Shown in pieces: positions 11,223 through 21,024 of a stretch of DNA of 64,000 nucleotides. Under the pieces are notes generated by a model. It ran no database searches, was not told the origin of the DNA, and saw only the letters and a list, made by a program, of their open reading frames with translations. This DNA is from an uncultured Clostridia bacterium (GTDB lineage Bacteria; Bacillota; Clostridia; Oscillospirales; Acutalibacteraceae). Each line of letters begins with the position of its first letter. Within the stretch, counting starts at the first letter, position 1. The position numbers and the translations under genes are program-made. The stretch is from assembly GCA_947598155.1 (NCBI GenBank), contig CANQFC010000004.1, positions 62,001 through 126,000 on the forward strand. The letters run 5' to 3'.

Positions 11223-12959
11223 CTATTGCGTATTTTCCGAGCGGAATTGAAGTTTGTAAAGCTGGGCGTACATACCGTTACGCGATATAAGCTCCCCATG
11301 ACTTCCCTGCTCCGTTATTTTGCCGTCCGCGACCACCGCAATTTCGTCTGCGTTTTTTATTGTAGAAAGCCTGTGGGCGACAATAAGAGTCGTTCTGCCC
11401 TCGCAAAGGCTGTCAAGCGCTTGCTGAATTAAAATTTCCGTTGAATTGTCAAGCGCGCTTGTCGCCTCGTCAAGAATTAAAATCGGAGGATTTTTAAGGA
11501 ATACCCTGGCTATTGAAAGGCGCTGCTTTTGACCGCCCGAAAGACGTATTCCCCTTTCGCCTATCTGCGTATCGTAACCGTTCGGCAAAGACATAATGTA
11601 ATCGTGTATGCTTGCCTTTTTCGCCGCCTCAACGACCTCTTCATCGGTTGCGTCAAGTCTGCCGTAAAGAATGTTATCCTTTACAGAAGCGTTAAATAGG
11701 TAAATATCCTGCTGAACAATTCCAATATTTTTTCTCAGCGATTCCATTGTCATCGTATGTATTTCTTTACCGTCTATAAAAATTTCGCCGTCGGTTACGT
11801 CGTAAAAATGCGGTATTAAATGGCATATGGTCGTCTTTCCCCCGCCTGACGGACCGACGAGCGCGAATTTTTTGCCCTTTTCAATGACAAAACTGACATT
11901 GTCAAGAACGTCGTTCTCACCGTCATAAGCGTAGCTGACATTTTTAAACTCAATTCGTCCCGAAAGCGTGCCCGCGTCTTTTGCGCCCTCGCTGTCTTTT
12001 TCCGGTTCCGAGTCCATAATATCAATAAATCTTTCAAATCCCGTAACGCCGTTCTGATACTGCTCCATAAAGCCTATTAAATTCAGTACGGGAGATACGA
12101 ACATATTTATTGAAATGATAAACGCCGAATAGTCTCCTAAATTGATTTTGCCGCGGTACAAAAACAGTCCGCCGGCAATCAGCACAACGACGTTAAAAAT
12201 ATCCGTTACAAATGTATTGCCCGAATGGAACTGCCCCATTGCCTTGTAAGCGTCTTTTCGGGCGCTTACAAATTTTTTGTTCCCTATTTCAAATTTTTTG
12301 CGTTCCTCCGCGGAATTGTTAAAAGACTTAGTCACTCTTATTCCGGAAATACTGCTCTCAAGAGACGCGTTTATCTCCGCTATTGAAACTCGGCTGTCCA
12401 TAAACGCTTTTCTCATTTTTTTGCGCAGAGCTCCCGAAATGCCTATCAGGAACGGAACGCAAATAAAAGAAACGAGCGCAAGGTATATGTTGACCGTGCT
12501 CAAATAAATAAACGCAATTATGACCGACGCAGATGAAATAATAAGATTTTCGGGGCCGTGGTGCGCAAGCTCGGAAATATCCATTAAATCGTTCGTCATT
12601 CTTGACATTATTTTTCCGGTTTCGTTGTCGTCAAAAAAGCCGAAAGGCAGGGACTCCAATTTATTAAACATATCGGAACGCATTTGCGCCTGCATTCTCA
12701 CGCCCATTACGTGGCCGTAATACTGGACAAAATAATTTAGCAACATTTTGATGAAATATATTCCTAAAAGCATTATTCCGAACACGACTACAAGGTTATA
12801 ATTCCTGTTCGGAATCAGGTCATTAAGCATTTTGCGCGTAATAATCGGGTAAACTATTCCGATAAGCGACAAAAGCATTGACGACGCCATATCCGCGTAA
12901 AATATTTTTCTGTGCGGTCTGTAATAACTCAAAAATCTTTTAAGCAAATGTTTTTTCAT
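11223..12959 (-). CDS. ABC exporter (TM domain fused to ATPase)
   Basis: ABC TM domain plus GPSGGGKTT, LSGGQKQRLSIARVFLKNPPILILDEATSALD. Confidence 0.93.
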   Translation of the reverse strand: MKKHLLKRFLSYYRPHRKIFYADMASSMLLSLIGIVYPIITRKMLNDLIPNRNYNLVVVFGIMLLGIYFIKMLLNYFVQYYGHVMGVRMQAQMRSDMFNKLESLPFGFFDDNETGKIMSRMTNDLMDISELAHHGPENLIISSASVIIAFIYLSTVNIYLALVSFICVPFLIGISGALRKKMRKAFMDSRVSIAEINASLESSISGIRVTKSFNNSAEERKKFEIGNKKFVSARKDAYKAMGQFHSGNTFVTDIFNVVVLIAGGLFLYRGKINLGDYSAFIISINMFVSPVLNLIGFMEQYQNGVTGFERFIDIMDSEPEKDSEGAKDAGTLSGRIEFKNVSYAYDGENDVLDNVSFVIEKGKKFALVGPSGGGKTTICHLIPHFYDVTDGEIFIDGKEIHTMTMESLRKNIGIVQQDIYLFNASVKDNILYGRLDATDEEVVEAAKKASIHDYIMSLPNGYDTQIGERGIRLSGGQKQRLSIARVFLKNPPILILDEATSALDNSTEILIQQALDSLCEGRTTLIVAHRLSTIKNADEIAVVADGKITEQGSHGELISRNGMYAQLYKLQFRSENTQ

Positions 12960-13034
12960 ATTAGGCTTTCTTTCTATGTTTTATTGAGATTTATAGTAAA
13001 TTTTAACACAATTAAAAGCTTTTAACAACCAAAA

Positions 13035-13067
13035 ATTTAAAAGCTGCCCTATAGGACAGCTTTTAAA
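13035..13067 (-). terminator. Terminator downstream of the Leu T-box operon
   Basis: AAAAGCTGTCCTATAGGGCAGCTTTTAAATTTTT on minus strand. Confidence 0.75.
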
Positions 13068-13889
13068 TTATTCATCTAAATTAAACAGCCTTACGGTATT
13101 TTCCGAAAGAATTTGTCTTCGCTCATTATCGGTCAAATCAAGCGCCATAAATCTTTTTATCTCATCGTATGGCGACCACATTGGGTAATCCGTGCCGAAA
13201 AGCACCCTGCCCGCGCCGTAACGGCGGATAATCTCCACCGTTTTTTCAGCGTCGAGACAATACATACTTGACGAGCAATCGACATAAAGGTTGGGAATAT
13301 GAGCAAGCTTTTTTGACGCGTCCTCCCACATTGACCAGCCGCCGAAATGGGCGCCGATAACGGTAAGATTTTCGTAAATCTCCAAAACAGGCAAAAGTCT
13401 GTTTGGATTTGAGTTGTCATACCGGCTGTCACCCGTGTGCATTAAAATGGGCAGACCTGCCTTTTCGCATAGCTTATATATTTTAAGACAGCGGTAATCG
13501 TCAATCTTAAACCCCTGTATATCGGGGTGGAGCTTAACGCCGTGTAGCCCTAATTTAATAATATTGTCTATATCGGCCTGCACATTTTCTCTGTCAGGGT
13601 GAAGTGTTCCAAGGCCGATAAGTCGCCCGCCGCTGTTCCTGACGGTTTCCGAGATAAACCGATTGATGCTGTCGACCTGATGCGGATTAGTTGCAACGGA
13701 CTGAACGACGAACCTGTCAATGCCGGCGTCTGTGCCTTTTTTTAAAAGCATAGCGGTGGTGCCGTCACCGTAGGGCTTTATTTTAACTGAATTATAAAAT
13801 TCACATATTGCCTCTGCCGCCTTATTAGCTATTTTATCGGGGTAAATATGACAGTGCGCGTCTATGCAGTGAAATTTGCCGTCTATCAT
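13068..13889 (-). CDS. Amidohydrolase-family TIM-barrel hydrolase/decarboxylase
   Basis: IDAHCHIYPDK, GVKLHPDIQGF, ILMHTGDS, VLFGTDYPMWSP. Confidence 0.85.
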   Translation of the reverse strand: MIDGKFHCIDAHCHIYPDKIANKAAEAICEFYNSVKIKPYGDGTTAMLLKKGTDAGIDRFVVQSVATNPHQVDSINRFISETVRNSGGRLIGLGTLHPDRENVQADIDNIIKLGLHGVKLHPDIQGFKIDDYRCLKIYKLCEKAGLPILMHTGDSRYDNSNPNRLLPVLEIYENLTVIGAHFGGWSMWEDASKKLAHIPNLYVDCSSSMYCLDAEKTVEIIRRYGAGRVLFGTDYPMWSPYDEIKRFMALDLTDNERRQILSENTVRLFNLDE

Positions 13890-16408
13890 GCCGTTACCAC
13901 GCTATCCGCCTTTTGAAGTCCGAGTTTTTCAACCGCGTCCTTGCGCATTTGATATTTAAGAATTTTACCCGCGGCATTCATCGGGAACGAATCCACAAAA
14001 TCCACATATCTCGGAACCTTATGGCGAGCCATAGAGGCGGCGACAAACTGTTTCATCTCATCCTCTGTCATAGTTTCTCCCTCTTTAAGGATTACGCATG
14101 CCATAATTTCCTCGCCGTACTGCTCATCGGGAACGCCGATAACCTGAACGTCGCTGACTTTTGGATTAGTATAGATAAATTCTTCGATTTCTTTCGGATA
14201 AATGTTTTCTCCGCCGCGGATAATCATATCCTTAAGTCTGCCCGTAATCTTGTAGTTCCCTTCGGGCGTGCGGCAGGCAAGGTCGCCGGTGTGGAGCCAG
14301 CCGTCCTTATCTATCGCGGCGGCGGTAGCCTCGGGCATCTTGTAATATCCCTTCATAATGTTATATCCGCGCGCGACAAATTCTCCCGTCACATTGTCGG
14401 GGCATTCCTCCCCTGTCTCCGGGTCAACAATTTTACACTCGATTTCCGGAAGCTCCCTGCCAACCGTTGCAACGCGTACCTCAAGAGGGTCGTCGGTCGA
14501 GCTCATTGTGCATCCCGGGGAGGCCTCAGTCTGACCGTAAACTATCGTGATTTCTCTCATATTCATTTTATTGACAACATCTTTCATAGCCGAAATGGGG
14601 CAAGGACTGCCTGCCATAATACCCGTTCGCATATATGAAAAATCGGTTTTGGGGAAATCTGGGTGCTCAAGCATTGCGATAAACATTGTGGGAACGCCGT
14701 GGAAAGCCGTTATATGCTCGTTATTGATACAGGCGAGCGCGGGTTTCGGCGAGAAATACGGCAACGGCAAAATTGTGCCGCCGTGCGTCATTGTCGCGGT
14801 CATGGCAAGCACCATTCCGAAACAATGGAACATAGGAACCTGAATCATCATTCTGTCCGCAGTAGACAAATCCATTCTGTCGCCTATGCACTTGCCGTTA
14901 TTGACAATGTTATAATGAGTAAGCATAACGCCTTTCGGGAACCCTGTTGTACCGGATGTGTACTGCATATTGCAGACATCGTCACGGTTAACTTTCGCCG
15001 CCATTCTGTAAACCTCTTCTAAAGGCACCTGCGAAGCTCTTTCAAGAGCCTCGTTCCATTCAAGACAGCCTTTCTGGCGGAACCCGACAGTAATTACGTT
15101 GCGTAAAAAAGGCAGTCTTTTGCTGTGGAGAGGAGAACCCGGTTTCGTGTTTTCGAGCTCAGGGCAAAGCTCGGCGACTATTTCGCCGTAGTTTGTATCT
15201 TTAGCGCCTTCGGTCATAACAAGCGTATGCGTATCCGACTGCTTTAAAAGGTATTCCGCCTCGTGAATTTTATAAGCTGTGTTAACGGTGACAAGAACAG
15301 CGCCTATCTTAACTGACGCCCAAAACGTGATATACCACTGCGGAACATTTGAGGCCCATACCGCAACGTGAGTGCCCGCCTTAACACCCATGGAAATAAG
15401 CACTCTCGCAAATTCGTCAACATCGTCACGGAATTGAGAATATGTCCTTGTATAGTCAAGAGTTGTGTATTTAAATGCGTATTGGTCGGGAAACTCCTCA
15501 ACCATTCTGTCAAGCACGCCTGAAAACGTCTCGTCGATAAGCGTTTCCTTTTTCCAAACGTATTTACCCGTATGCGCGTTGTTTGAAAACAGCGTCTTTT
15601 GATTTCGCGAGGTTGGGGCGAACTGTTTCATATAGTTTACGAAATGGGAAAAAATGATTTCCATATCGTCAAGCTCTTCGCACCAAGACGGGTCCCAAAC
15701 AAGCGAAATAAATCCGTCAAAGTTGACCGAACGGAGAGCTAAAATCATATCGTTTATGGGGAGCTGGCCCTCGCCTATAAGGCAGTATTCAATGCCGTCG
15801 TCTGTCTTTACCGCGTCGCTTATGTGAACGTGGCGTACATAAGCGCCCAAATTTTTAATGATTTCTTCTGGCTTTTCGCCTGATGTGAAATAAGCCGCGG
15901 AAACATTCCAAAGTGCCGCAAGATTATCGCAGGCAAAGCGCTCTAACATATCGCGGAGAACCGATGTATCGGCAAACATTCCCGACGTTTCAAGCAGTAA
16001 AGTAACGCTGTTTTCCTCTGCCTGCGGAATAATGTTTTTGAGAAGAGTTTCAACCGCCGAAAAAATTTCTTCGCTGTATTCCTTTTCCGCACGCAGTCTT
16101 ACATACGGGATTTTAAGATTTTTTGCTATTTCAATACAGCTTTTAATTTCTGTCATTGTATCGTCATAAGCAGAATTGTCGGAAACGTCGCATACCGCGT
16201 CAATACAAGTGAGCTGTAAATTCTTTTCATAAAGCTTGCGCAAGGTTGCGGCGGCCGCGTAATCGTGAAACGCGCCGTCCTTATCGGTGAAAAGGCGGTT
16301 ATGAATGTTGTGTAGCTCAATGCCTTCAAATTTAAGCTCCTGAGCTATATCGCAAAAATCCTCAAAACGGGCATCATGCCAGCCCTTTGTTGAAAACGAA
16401 AGTTTCAT
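13886..16408 (-). CDS. Fusion: xylose-isomerase-like TIM-barrel (sugar phosphate isomerase/epimerase) domain plus AMP-forming acyl-CoA ligase (FadD-like)
   Basis: N-terminal ~270 aa MKLSFSTKGWHDARFEDFCDIAQELKFEGIELHNI...; C-terminal YTSGTTGFPKGVMLTHYNI, YGQTEASPG, GWLHTGDLACRTPEGNYKITGRLKDMIIRGGENIYPKEIE. Confidence 0.88.
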   Translation of the reverse strand: MKLSFSTKGWHDARFEDFCDIAQELKFEGIELHNIHNRLFTDKDGAFHDYAAAATLRKLYEKNLQLTCIDAVCDVSDNSAYDDTMTEIKSCIEIAKNLKIPYVRLRAEKEYSEEIFSAVETLLKNIIPQAEENSVTLLLETSGMFADTSVLRDMLERFACDNLAALWNVSAAYFTSGEKPEEIIKNLGAYVRHVHISDAVKTDDGIEYCLIGEGQLPINDMILALRSVNFDGFISLVWDPSWCEELDDMEIIFSHFVNYMKQFAPTSRNQKTLFSNNAHTGKYVWKKETLIDETFSGVLDRMVEEFPDQYAFKYTTLDYTRTYSQFRDDVDEFARVLISMGVKAGTHVAVWASNVPQWYITFWASVKIGAVLVTVNTAYKIHEAEYLLKQSDTHTLVMTEGAKDTNYGEIVAELCPELENTKPGSPLHSKRLPFLRNVITVGFRQKGCLEWNEALERASQVPLEEVYRMAAKVNRDDVCNMQYTSGTTGFPKGVMLTHYNIVNNGKCIGDRMDLSTADRMMIQVPMFHCFGMVLAMTATMTHGGTILPLPYFSPKPALACINNEHITAFHGVPTMFIAMLEHPDFPKTDFSYMRTGIMAGSPCPISAMKDVVNKMNMREITIVYGQTEASPGCTMSSTDDPLEVRVATVGRELPEIECKIVDPETGEECPDNVTGEFVARGYNIMKGYYKMPEATAAAIDKDGWLHTGDLACRTPEGNYKITGRLKDMIIRGGENIYPKEIEEFIYTNPKVSDVQVIGVPDEQYGEEIMACVILKEGETMTEDEMKQFVAASMARHKVPRYVDFVDSFPMNAAGKILKYQMRKDAVEKLGLQKADSVVTA

Positions 16409-16411
16409 TTT

Positions 16412-17791
16412 TTACGCCTCCTCATAAACAATTTTATTGATTGCGTTTATGTAAGCGCGAATGCTCGCCCCTACAATGTCGGTAGAAATACCGTTGCCCG
16501 AATAGACCTTTCCGCCCGCGCGAAGCTTTACAATAGCGGAGCCCATGGCCTCTTTACCCTCTGTGACTGCCTGAATCTGAAAATCGTCAAGCTCATAATG
16601 ATGACCGATAATTTTATCTATTGCGATGAAAGAGGCGTCAATGGGGCCGTCGCCTATTTCGATGCCCTCCATATTTTTGCCGTTTTTATCAAGCGTTATG
16701 TGAGCGGAAGCGGTGATAATATTGCCGTTGTTTATAACGTAGCTTACCAATTTGTATGTCGCAGGAACCTGTAACGCCGCCGACGCAACGATTGCGTCAA
16801 GTTCTTTCGCGCCTACCGCGTTTTTCTTTCTCGCAACGCGTTTAAACTCATTGAAAACCTTTGCCGAATCTTCCTCAGACAAGTCATAGCCGAGCGCCGT
16901 AACGGCCGCCGCTACTGCGGCCTCATCGTCATTTTTGTCAAGAAGAATTGAGCTTTCCGAGGGCTGAACCGTAACGGCGGTCTTTTCATTCTTGGCGTTT
17001 TCCGTTATCCAATTTATCTGCTTAACCGTTCTGTTGAGTTCCGTGTAACGGACAGACGAGCAAAATCCGTATTTTTCGCCGCAGTTTTTGATTATAGAGG
17101 CAAATGTTTCAAGGGAAGCCGTTTCGCCGCCGACTGCGGTTTTAACACAATTTGCCCCCCTGCGCACCGCAAGAATGCTCTGCGCCTCCGCAAATCCGTT
17201 TTTATTGTTGCATTTTACGCCAAGCGGTAAACTGATTTTTTCTTCAAGTTCAGAGATAAAATCCGCAAAATCATCGGGGAGCATAACCGACGCACTGTCG
17301 CAAACCGAAACGCAGTCAGCCCCTGCCGAAACCGCCGTTTCAATAGCTTTTATAAGAAAATCCTCTTCCGTTCTTGTGGCGTCCGCCGCGCAAAATTCAA
17401 CTGTTTCGGCAAAGCCTTTTGCACTTTTTACCGCAAAATCAATCCAGTCAATCATTTTGGCGTCTTTTTTGTGGCAAGTATATTCCATTCCCACGGGGGA
17501 AAGCGGAAGCTCGATTCTTATTCTTGAATGCGCGGCAGAGGAAAGAGCCGCGGCGGCATCCTCAATACTCTGCGCGGTAATGCCCGCCGCTACTGAAATT
17601 ACACTGTTCTTAACGAATGAAGAAATTGTGCGTACAAGCAAAATATCCGTTTTAATATTTTTAATTTCAGGTAGTTCAATAACGTCAACGTTCAGCTTTT
17701 CAAGCTGACGTGCAATCTCAATTTTTTCTTTAAAACTGAATGCGCTGTCTTCACGGCAAAGCGTCGTGTCTGCAATTTTGATTTGTTTCAT
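16412..17791 (-). CDS. 2-isopropylmalate synthase (LeuA)-like protein with HMGL-like and LeuA allosteric domains; catalytic motifs degenerate
   Basis: IADTTLCREDSAFSFKEKIEIARQLEKLNVDVIEL aligns with LeuA FDTTLRDGEQ...; C-terminal GNGISTDIVGASIRAYINAINKI matches the LeuA regulatory domain. Confidence 0.85.
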   Translation of the reverse strand: MKQIKIADTTLCREDSAFSFKEKIEIARQLEKLNVDVIELPEIKNIKTDILLVRTISSFVKNSVISVAAGITAQSIEDAAAALSSAAHSRIRIELPLSPVGMEYTCHKKDAKMIDWIDFAVKSAKGFAETVEFCAADATRTEEDFLIKAIETAVSAGADCVSVCDSASVMLPDDFADFISELEEKISLPLGVKCNNKNGFAEAQSILAVRRGANCVKTAVGGETASLETFASIIKNCGEKYGFCSSVRYTELNRTVKQINWITENAKNEKTAVTVQPSESSILLDKNDDEAAVAAAVTALGYDLSEEDSAKVFNEFKRVARKKNAVGAKELDAIVASAALQVPATYKLVSYVINNGNIITASAHITLDKNGKNMEGIEIGDGPIDASFIAIDKIIGHHYELDDFQIQAVTEGKEAMGSAIVKLRAGGKVYSGNGISTDIVGASIRAYINAINKIVYEEA

Positions 17792-17822
17792 TACTGTTTC
17801 TCCTTTTTGTAAAAATAGAAAA

Positions 17823-18090
17823 ATAAATCCCCGAAGCTTATAGCTTCAGGGACGAATAAAATCCGCGGTACCACCCTAATTGATTTGAGTTAACAAATCC
17901 GCTTTGTAAGGTTCTAACAAACCCTTTGCCATGATAACGGGGCACGCCGTAACTGCTTACTTACATTTCCGCAGCTCTGCTCGAGAATGAGGCTCGTTAT
18001 CCGTTCATACTGCCTTTCACCGCACGGCAGCTCTCTGAAATGAATTTAGGATAACAATTAATTCCTTCATTGCATTTGAGATATTGAAAT
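17823..18090 (-). promoter_or_regulatory. T-box leader, specifier read as CTC (Leu)
   Basis: AGGGTGGTACCGCGG T-box sequence (RC of 17862-17876); GAGC-CTC-A-TTCTCGAG specifier context (CTC = plus-strand 17989-17991); CAGAGAG stem I element; GTTATCC/GGATAAC helix; CCCGAAGC/GCTTCGGGG terminator hairpin. Confidence 0.87.
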
Positions 18091-18092
18091 GT

Positions 18093-18121
18093 ATTTTATC
18101 ACAAAGAAATATTACTGTCAA
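18093..18121 (-). promoter_or_regulatory. Sigma-A type promoter of Leu T-box operon
   Basis: Minus strand TTGACA-N17-TAAAAT. Confidence 0.75.
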
Positions 18122-18237
18122 GTGTTTTTTTATTAAATATAAAATTATAAAAACAAAAAAACACTAAGTAATATCAGCCTTATTTTTCCCGTCAGGCAGA
18201 GGTCGGCGGAACCTACAAATTTTGTTATTTATGCCTT

Positions 18238-18702
18238 TTATGACACAGACTTACTCTCAGACGGAAGTTTTTCCGCAGTATTGGACTTTTCAACCCATTT
18301 TGTTTTGATTTTTCCGTTATCGTTAAATACCCAAAGCTCGGTACAAATTTCTCCGGCAGAGGTATATTGCTTTGATTCTTCTGTTATATTATGCTGAAGT
18401 ACTGTATTTATCTCTACAACGGAAACGTTTTTAGTATTTGAAATAATACGGTACACATAGTTGCACAAAATATCTTCAGCCTCATATTTATTAAATCCGT
18501 CGATATAATTCTTAATTTCACTGTTAATTTTGTCTGTTTCGGACTCATCTGCTCCGCGTACAGACGACGCCGTAATCATAAACCCGTCAACATCCCAATC
18601 CACTGCTTTTGAAAATCCGCTTTTCTCATATACAGTTAAAGATAAGATTACAAGAAGTTGTACAAGCACTGCCGAAGTAAATATCAATATCTTTTTCATC
18701 AA
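18238..18702 (-). CDS. Hypothetical protein with N-terminal TM/signal segment
   Basis: ORF with MMKKILIFTSAVLVQLLVILSLTVY; RBS-like upstream; no family recognised. Confidence 0.6.
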   Translation of the reverse strand: MMKKILIFTSAVLVQLLVILSLTVYEKSGFSKAVDWDVDGFMITASSVRGADESETDKINSEIKNYIDGFNKYEAEDILCNYVYRIISNTKNVSVVEINTVLQHNITEESKQYTSAGEICTELWVFNDNGKIKTKWVEKSNTAEKLPSESKSVS

Positions 18703-18714
18703 TTTGTACCTCCT

Positions 18715-19158
18715 TTATTTAACGATTGTCATATAAGGCGTCTCATTCTCAAAGGTTATCCAAACCTCCCAAACTGCGCCGTTTTCCGCTCCGGATATTT
18801 CGTAACAGAAATCGTTTGAAGAGGCGGACAGCTTTTTTATGTTAATGTTTTGTGTAAACCCGTTTTCTCTTATGTAATCTGCCGAAATATTTTCATTCAT
18901 CATCGTCATATAAAGATCGTTCACAGCCTTTGGACTGCCGGCCTTTCTTTCCACACTGTCCTGCCCCGGTCTTGCAAAATACTTTACATTCGCCACACTT
19001 ACAGTACCGTTGCTGTTTATTTGAGAAACAGATGAATTTTCTCTTATTTCCCATTTTGCAGGCATTATTTTTAAAACCGAAAATACTAACATAGCAACTA
19101 AAATTATTTCAACCGCAACAGCCAAAATGACTGCCGGTATTTTATTTTTATTTTTCAT
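18715..19158 (-). CDS. Hypothetical membrane-anchored protein
   Basis: ATG at 19156-19158 preceded by GGAGGATAAT; MKNKNKIPAVILAVAVEIILVAMLVFSVL. Confidence 0.6.
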   Translation of the reverse strand: MKNKNKIPAVILAVAVEIILVAMLVFSVLKIMPAKWEIRENSSVSQINSNGTVSVANVKYFARPGQDSVERKAGSPKAVNDLYMTMMNENISADYIRENGFTQNINIKKLSASSNDFCYEISGAENGAVWEVWITFENETPYMTIVK

Positions 19159-19172
19159 ATTATCCTCCCGAA

Positions 19173-19880
19173 TTATATTTGCGGAATCGTCGGTCCAGCA
19201 AGAGAATATGGTGTTGTAAATATTGAAATTGTACACGATTTCAATACACTGTGTGCAATAAAGCTGAATTTTCCAAACTGGTATATTGACGGAGAGTGTT
19301 GAAATCTAAAGCCTCCTATAACACTGCAATCTTTATCCATCATCGTATAAGCAAACCATTTATCTTTTTGTGAACTGTAATAGTAATAAGTAATATTAAG
19401 ATTGTTATCATTTACACTGAACAAAGGTCTTTTATGTTTCGACGATTTTATAACTACTGCGCTGTGAGAACGACAAAACTTAAACGGTTTTGTATTAAAA
19501 AAGTCCTCATCTAAGCCCGTTGCAGTAAAAGAATATTCACTTGAATTAACATTGCTGTCAAAGTTCGACAAATCAATAAAATCAGAAGGTGCGGATCTTT
19601 GCATATTCTGATTTTCATTATGCGGTATTTCCAAATTTAATTCATAAATCAAATCCTCGTCAGTCACTTCCAAAGAAGGTAAACTTAAAGCAATCCCAAT
19701 TTTTTCACCGTTAATCTTCTGATACGGCATACCGTATTCATCTAAATAGTATTCTATTTCGCTCCCGTCTTCTGCTATAAAAATATTTGGCTTATCGGCA
19801 TTAATGTTAACCGCAAATGTTTCAACTGACATTGCAAATATAAACATTACTACACTTAAAATACTTATAAATTTTTTCAT
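19173..19880 (-). CDS. Hypothetical secreted protein
   Basis: Signal peptide MKKFISILSVVMFIFAMSVETFAV; no family recognised. Confidence 0.6.
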   Translation of the reverse strand: MKKFISILSVVMFIFAMSVETFAVNINADKPNIFIAEDGSEIEYYLDEYGMPYQKINGEKIGIALSLPSLEVTDEDLIYELNLEIPHNENQNMQRSAPSDFIDLSNFDSNVNSSEYSFTATGLDEDFFNTKPFKFCRSHSAVVIKSSKHKRPLFSVNDNNLNITYYYYSSQKDKWFAYTMMDKDCSVIGGFRFQHSPSIYQFGKFSFIAHSVLKSCTISIFTTPYSLAGPTIPQI

Positions 19881-20036
19881 AATTTTCTCTCCTAATTGTA
19901 TTTAATAAATAAAATTCGACAAATTCAGTTTATTTCACCATCGGAATCACCCCCTTCGCTAAGTCTTACATACCATATATTTCCATATTTGTCAAGAGTT
20001 TTCACACAAATGCAGAAAATTTACGTTCAAAATATG

Positions 20037-20900
20037 TTAATTTCCGCCCGAAGAAGAGAGTAAATGCTCTTTGCGATACGCCGTCGGAGTAGCTCCTTTA
20101 AGCCGAAAAAACATACGCGAAAAATAGCTCATATCGTTAAATCCGCATCCGAAAGCTATGTCTGTGACGGAGTTTGACGTTAGAATTAGCCGCTCACCCG
20201 CAAGCTCAATTCTGTAATAGTTAAGGTATTCAATCGGCGTCCTGCCCGTAAGAATTGCAAACGCGCGACAAAAGTATCGTGGGGTCATACCGGCGACCTC
20301 GGCAAGCTCGGAGAGCGTAATCGGATTCTCATAATTATTGCGAATATATGTCAGCACGTTTTTTAGACGCAGAATCTGCCTGCGATTCTTAGGCGAGCAG
20401 GGCACAGCGCTCTTTACTCCTATCATACTGCCCATAAGCTGCCACATAAGGCCCACCGTTGTCCACTCATAACCCTTTTGTTCCTTTTCCATAGCCTCAA
20501 AGACCTTGTCGGCAAGTACGGCCTGAACGCTCCCCTTCTTAAAGACGGATGTACAGCCGTTTTCATCCGCCAAAAATTCGGACGTACTGCGGGCGCAAAT
20601 CGGTGTGTCGTCAAGAAGAGTACCCAAATCGAACACGACGCATTCATAGACGCAGTCGCTTGGCACGCCGCCGTGAACGACTCCGTCGCCGACCCATGCG
20701 CAGTCGCCCTCGCAAAGTTCAAAGCTTTCTCCGTCAAGAAAGAGCGTCAAACTGCCCTTCAGAACGAGAATAAGTTCATACTCCAAATGCCAATGCAACG
20801 GCATTTGATAACGAGGCGATGACTCGTCGACATAATAAAGTTCAATAGGAAAATCAAATGTACCGCGTCTTTTGTTTTCGTGCAGTTCGCTGTAATTCAT
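20037..20900 (-). CDS. AraC-family regulator with N-terminal cupin
   Basis: Cupin LHWHLEYELILVLKGSL; two HTH motifs typical of AraC C-terminus, FGCGFNDMSYFSRMFFRLKGATPTAYRK; divergent from fuc operon; start may be the ATG at 20910-20912. Confidence 0.9.
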   Translation of the reverse strand: MNYSELHENKRRGTFDFPIELYYVDESSPRYQMPLHWHLEYELILVLKGSLTLFLDGESFELCEGDCAWVGDGVVHGGVPSDCVYECVVFDLGTLLDDTPICARSTSEFLADENGCTSVFKKGSVQAVLADKVFEAMEKEQKGYEWTTVGLMWQLMGSMIGVKSAVPCSPKNRRQILRLKNVLTYIRNNYENPITLSELAEVAGMTPRYFCRAFAILTGRTPIEYLNYYRIELAGERLILTSNSVTDIAFGCGFNDMSYFSRMFFRLKGATPTAYRKEHLLSSSGGN

Positions 20901-20935
20901 ACCAATCTCCAAAAAGTGAATATTGTCTTATTAAA

Positions 20936-20952
20936 TTGACGTAATACGTCAA
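20936..20952. promoter_or_regulatory. Perfect 8-bp inverted repeat in the araC/fuc divergent intergenic region, candidate operator
   Basis: TTGACGTA-A-TACGTCAA. Confidence 0.4.
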
Positions 20953-21024
20953 GCAAAGCGAATAATATTGTAATATAATATTATCATAACTTTAATACTA
21001 TGTCAAAGCCGAGGAGGCAAGTAT

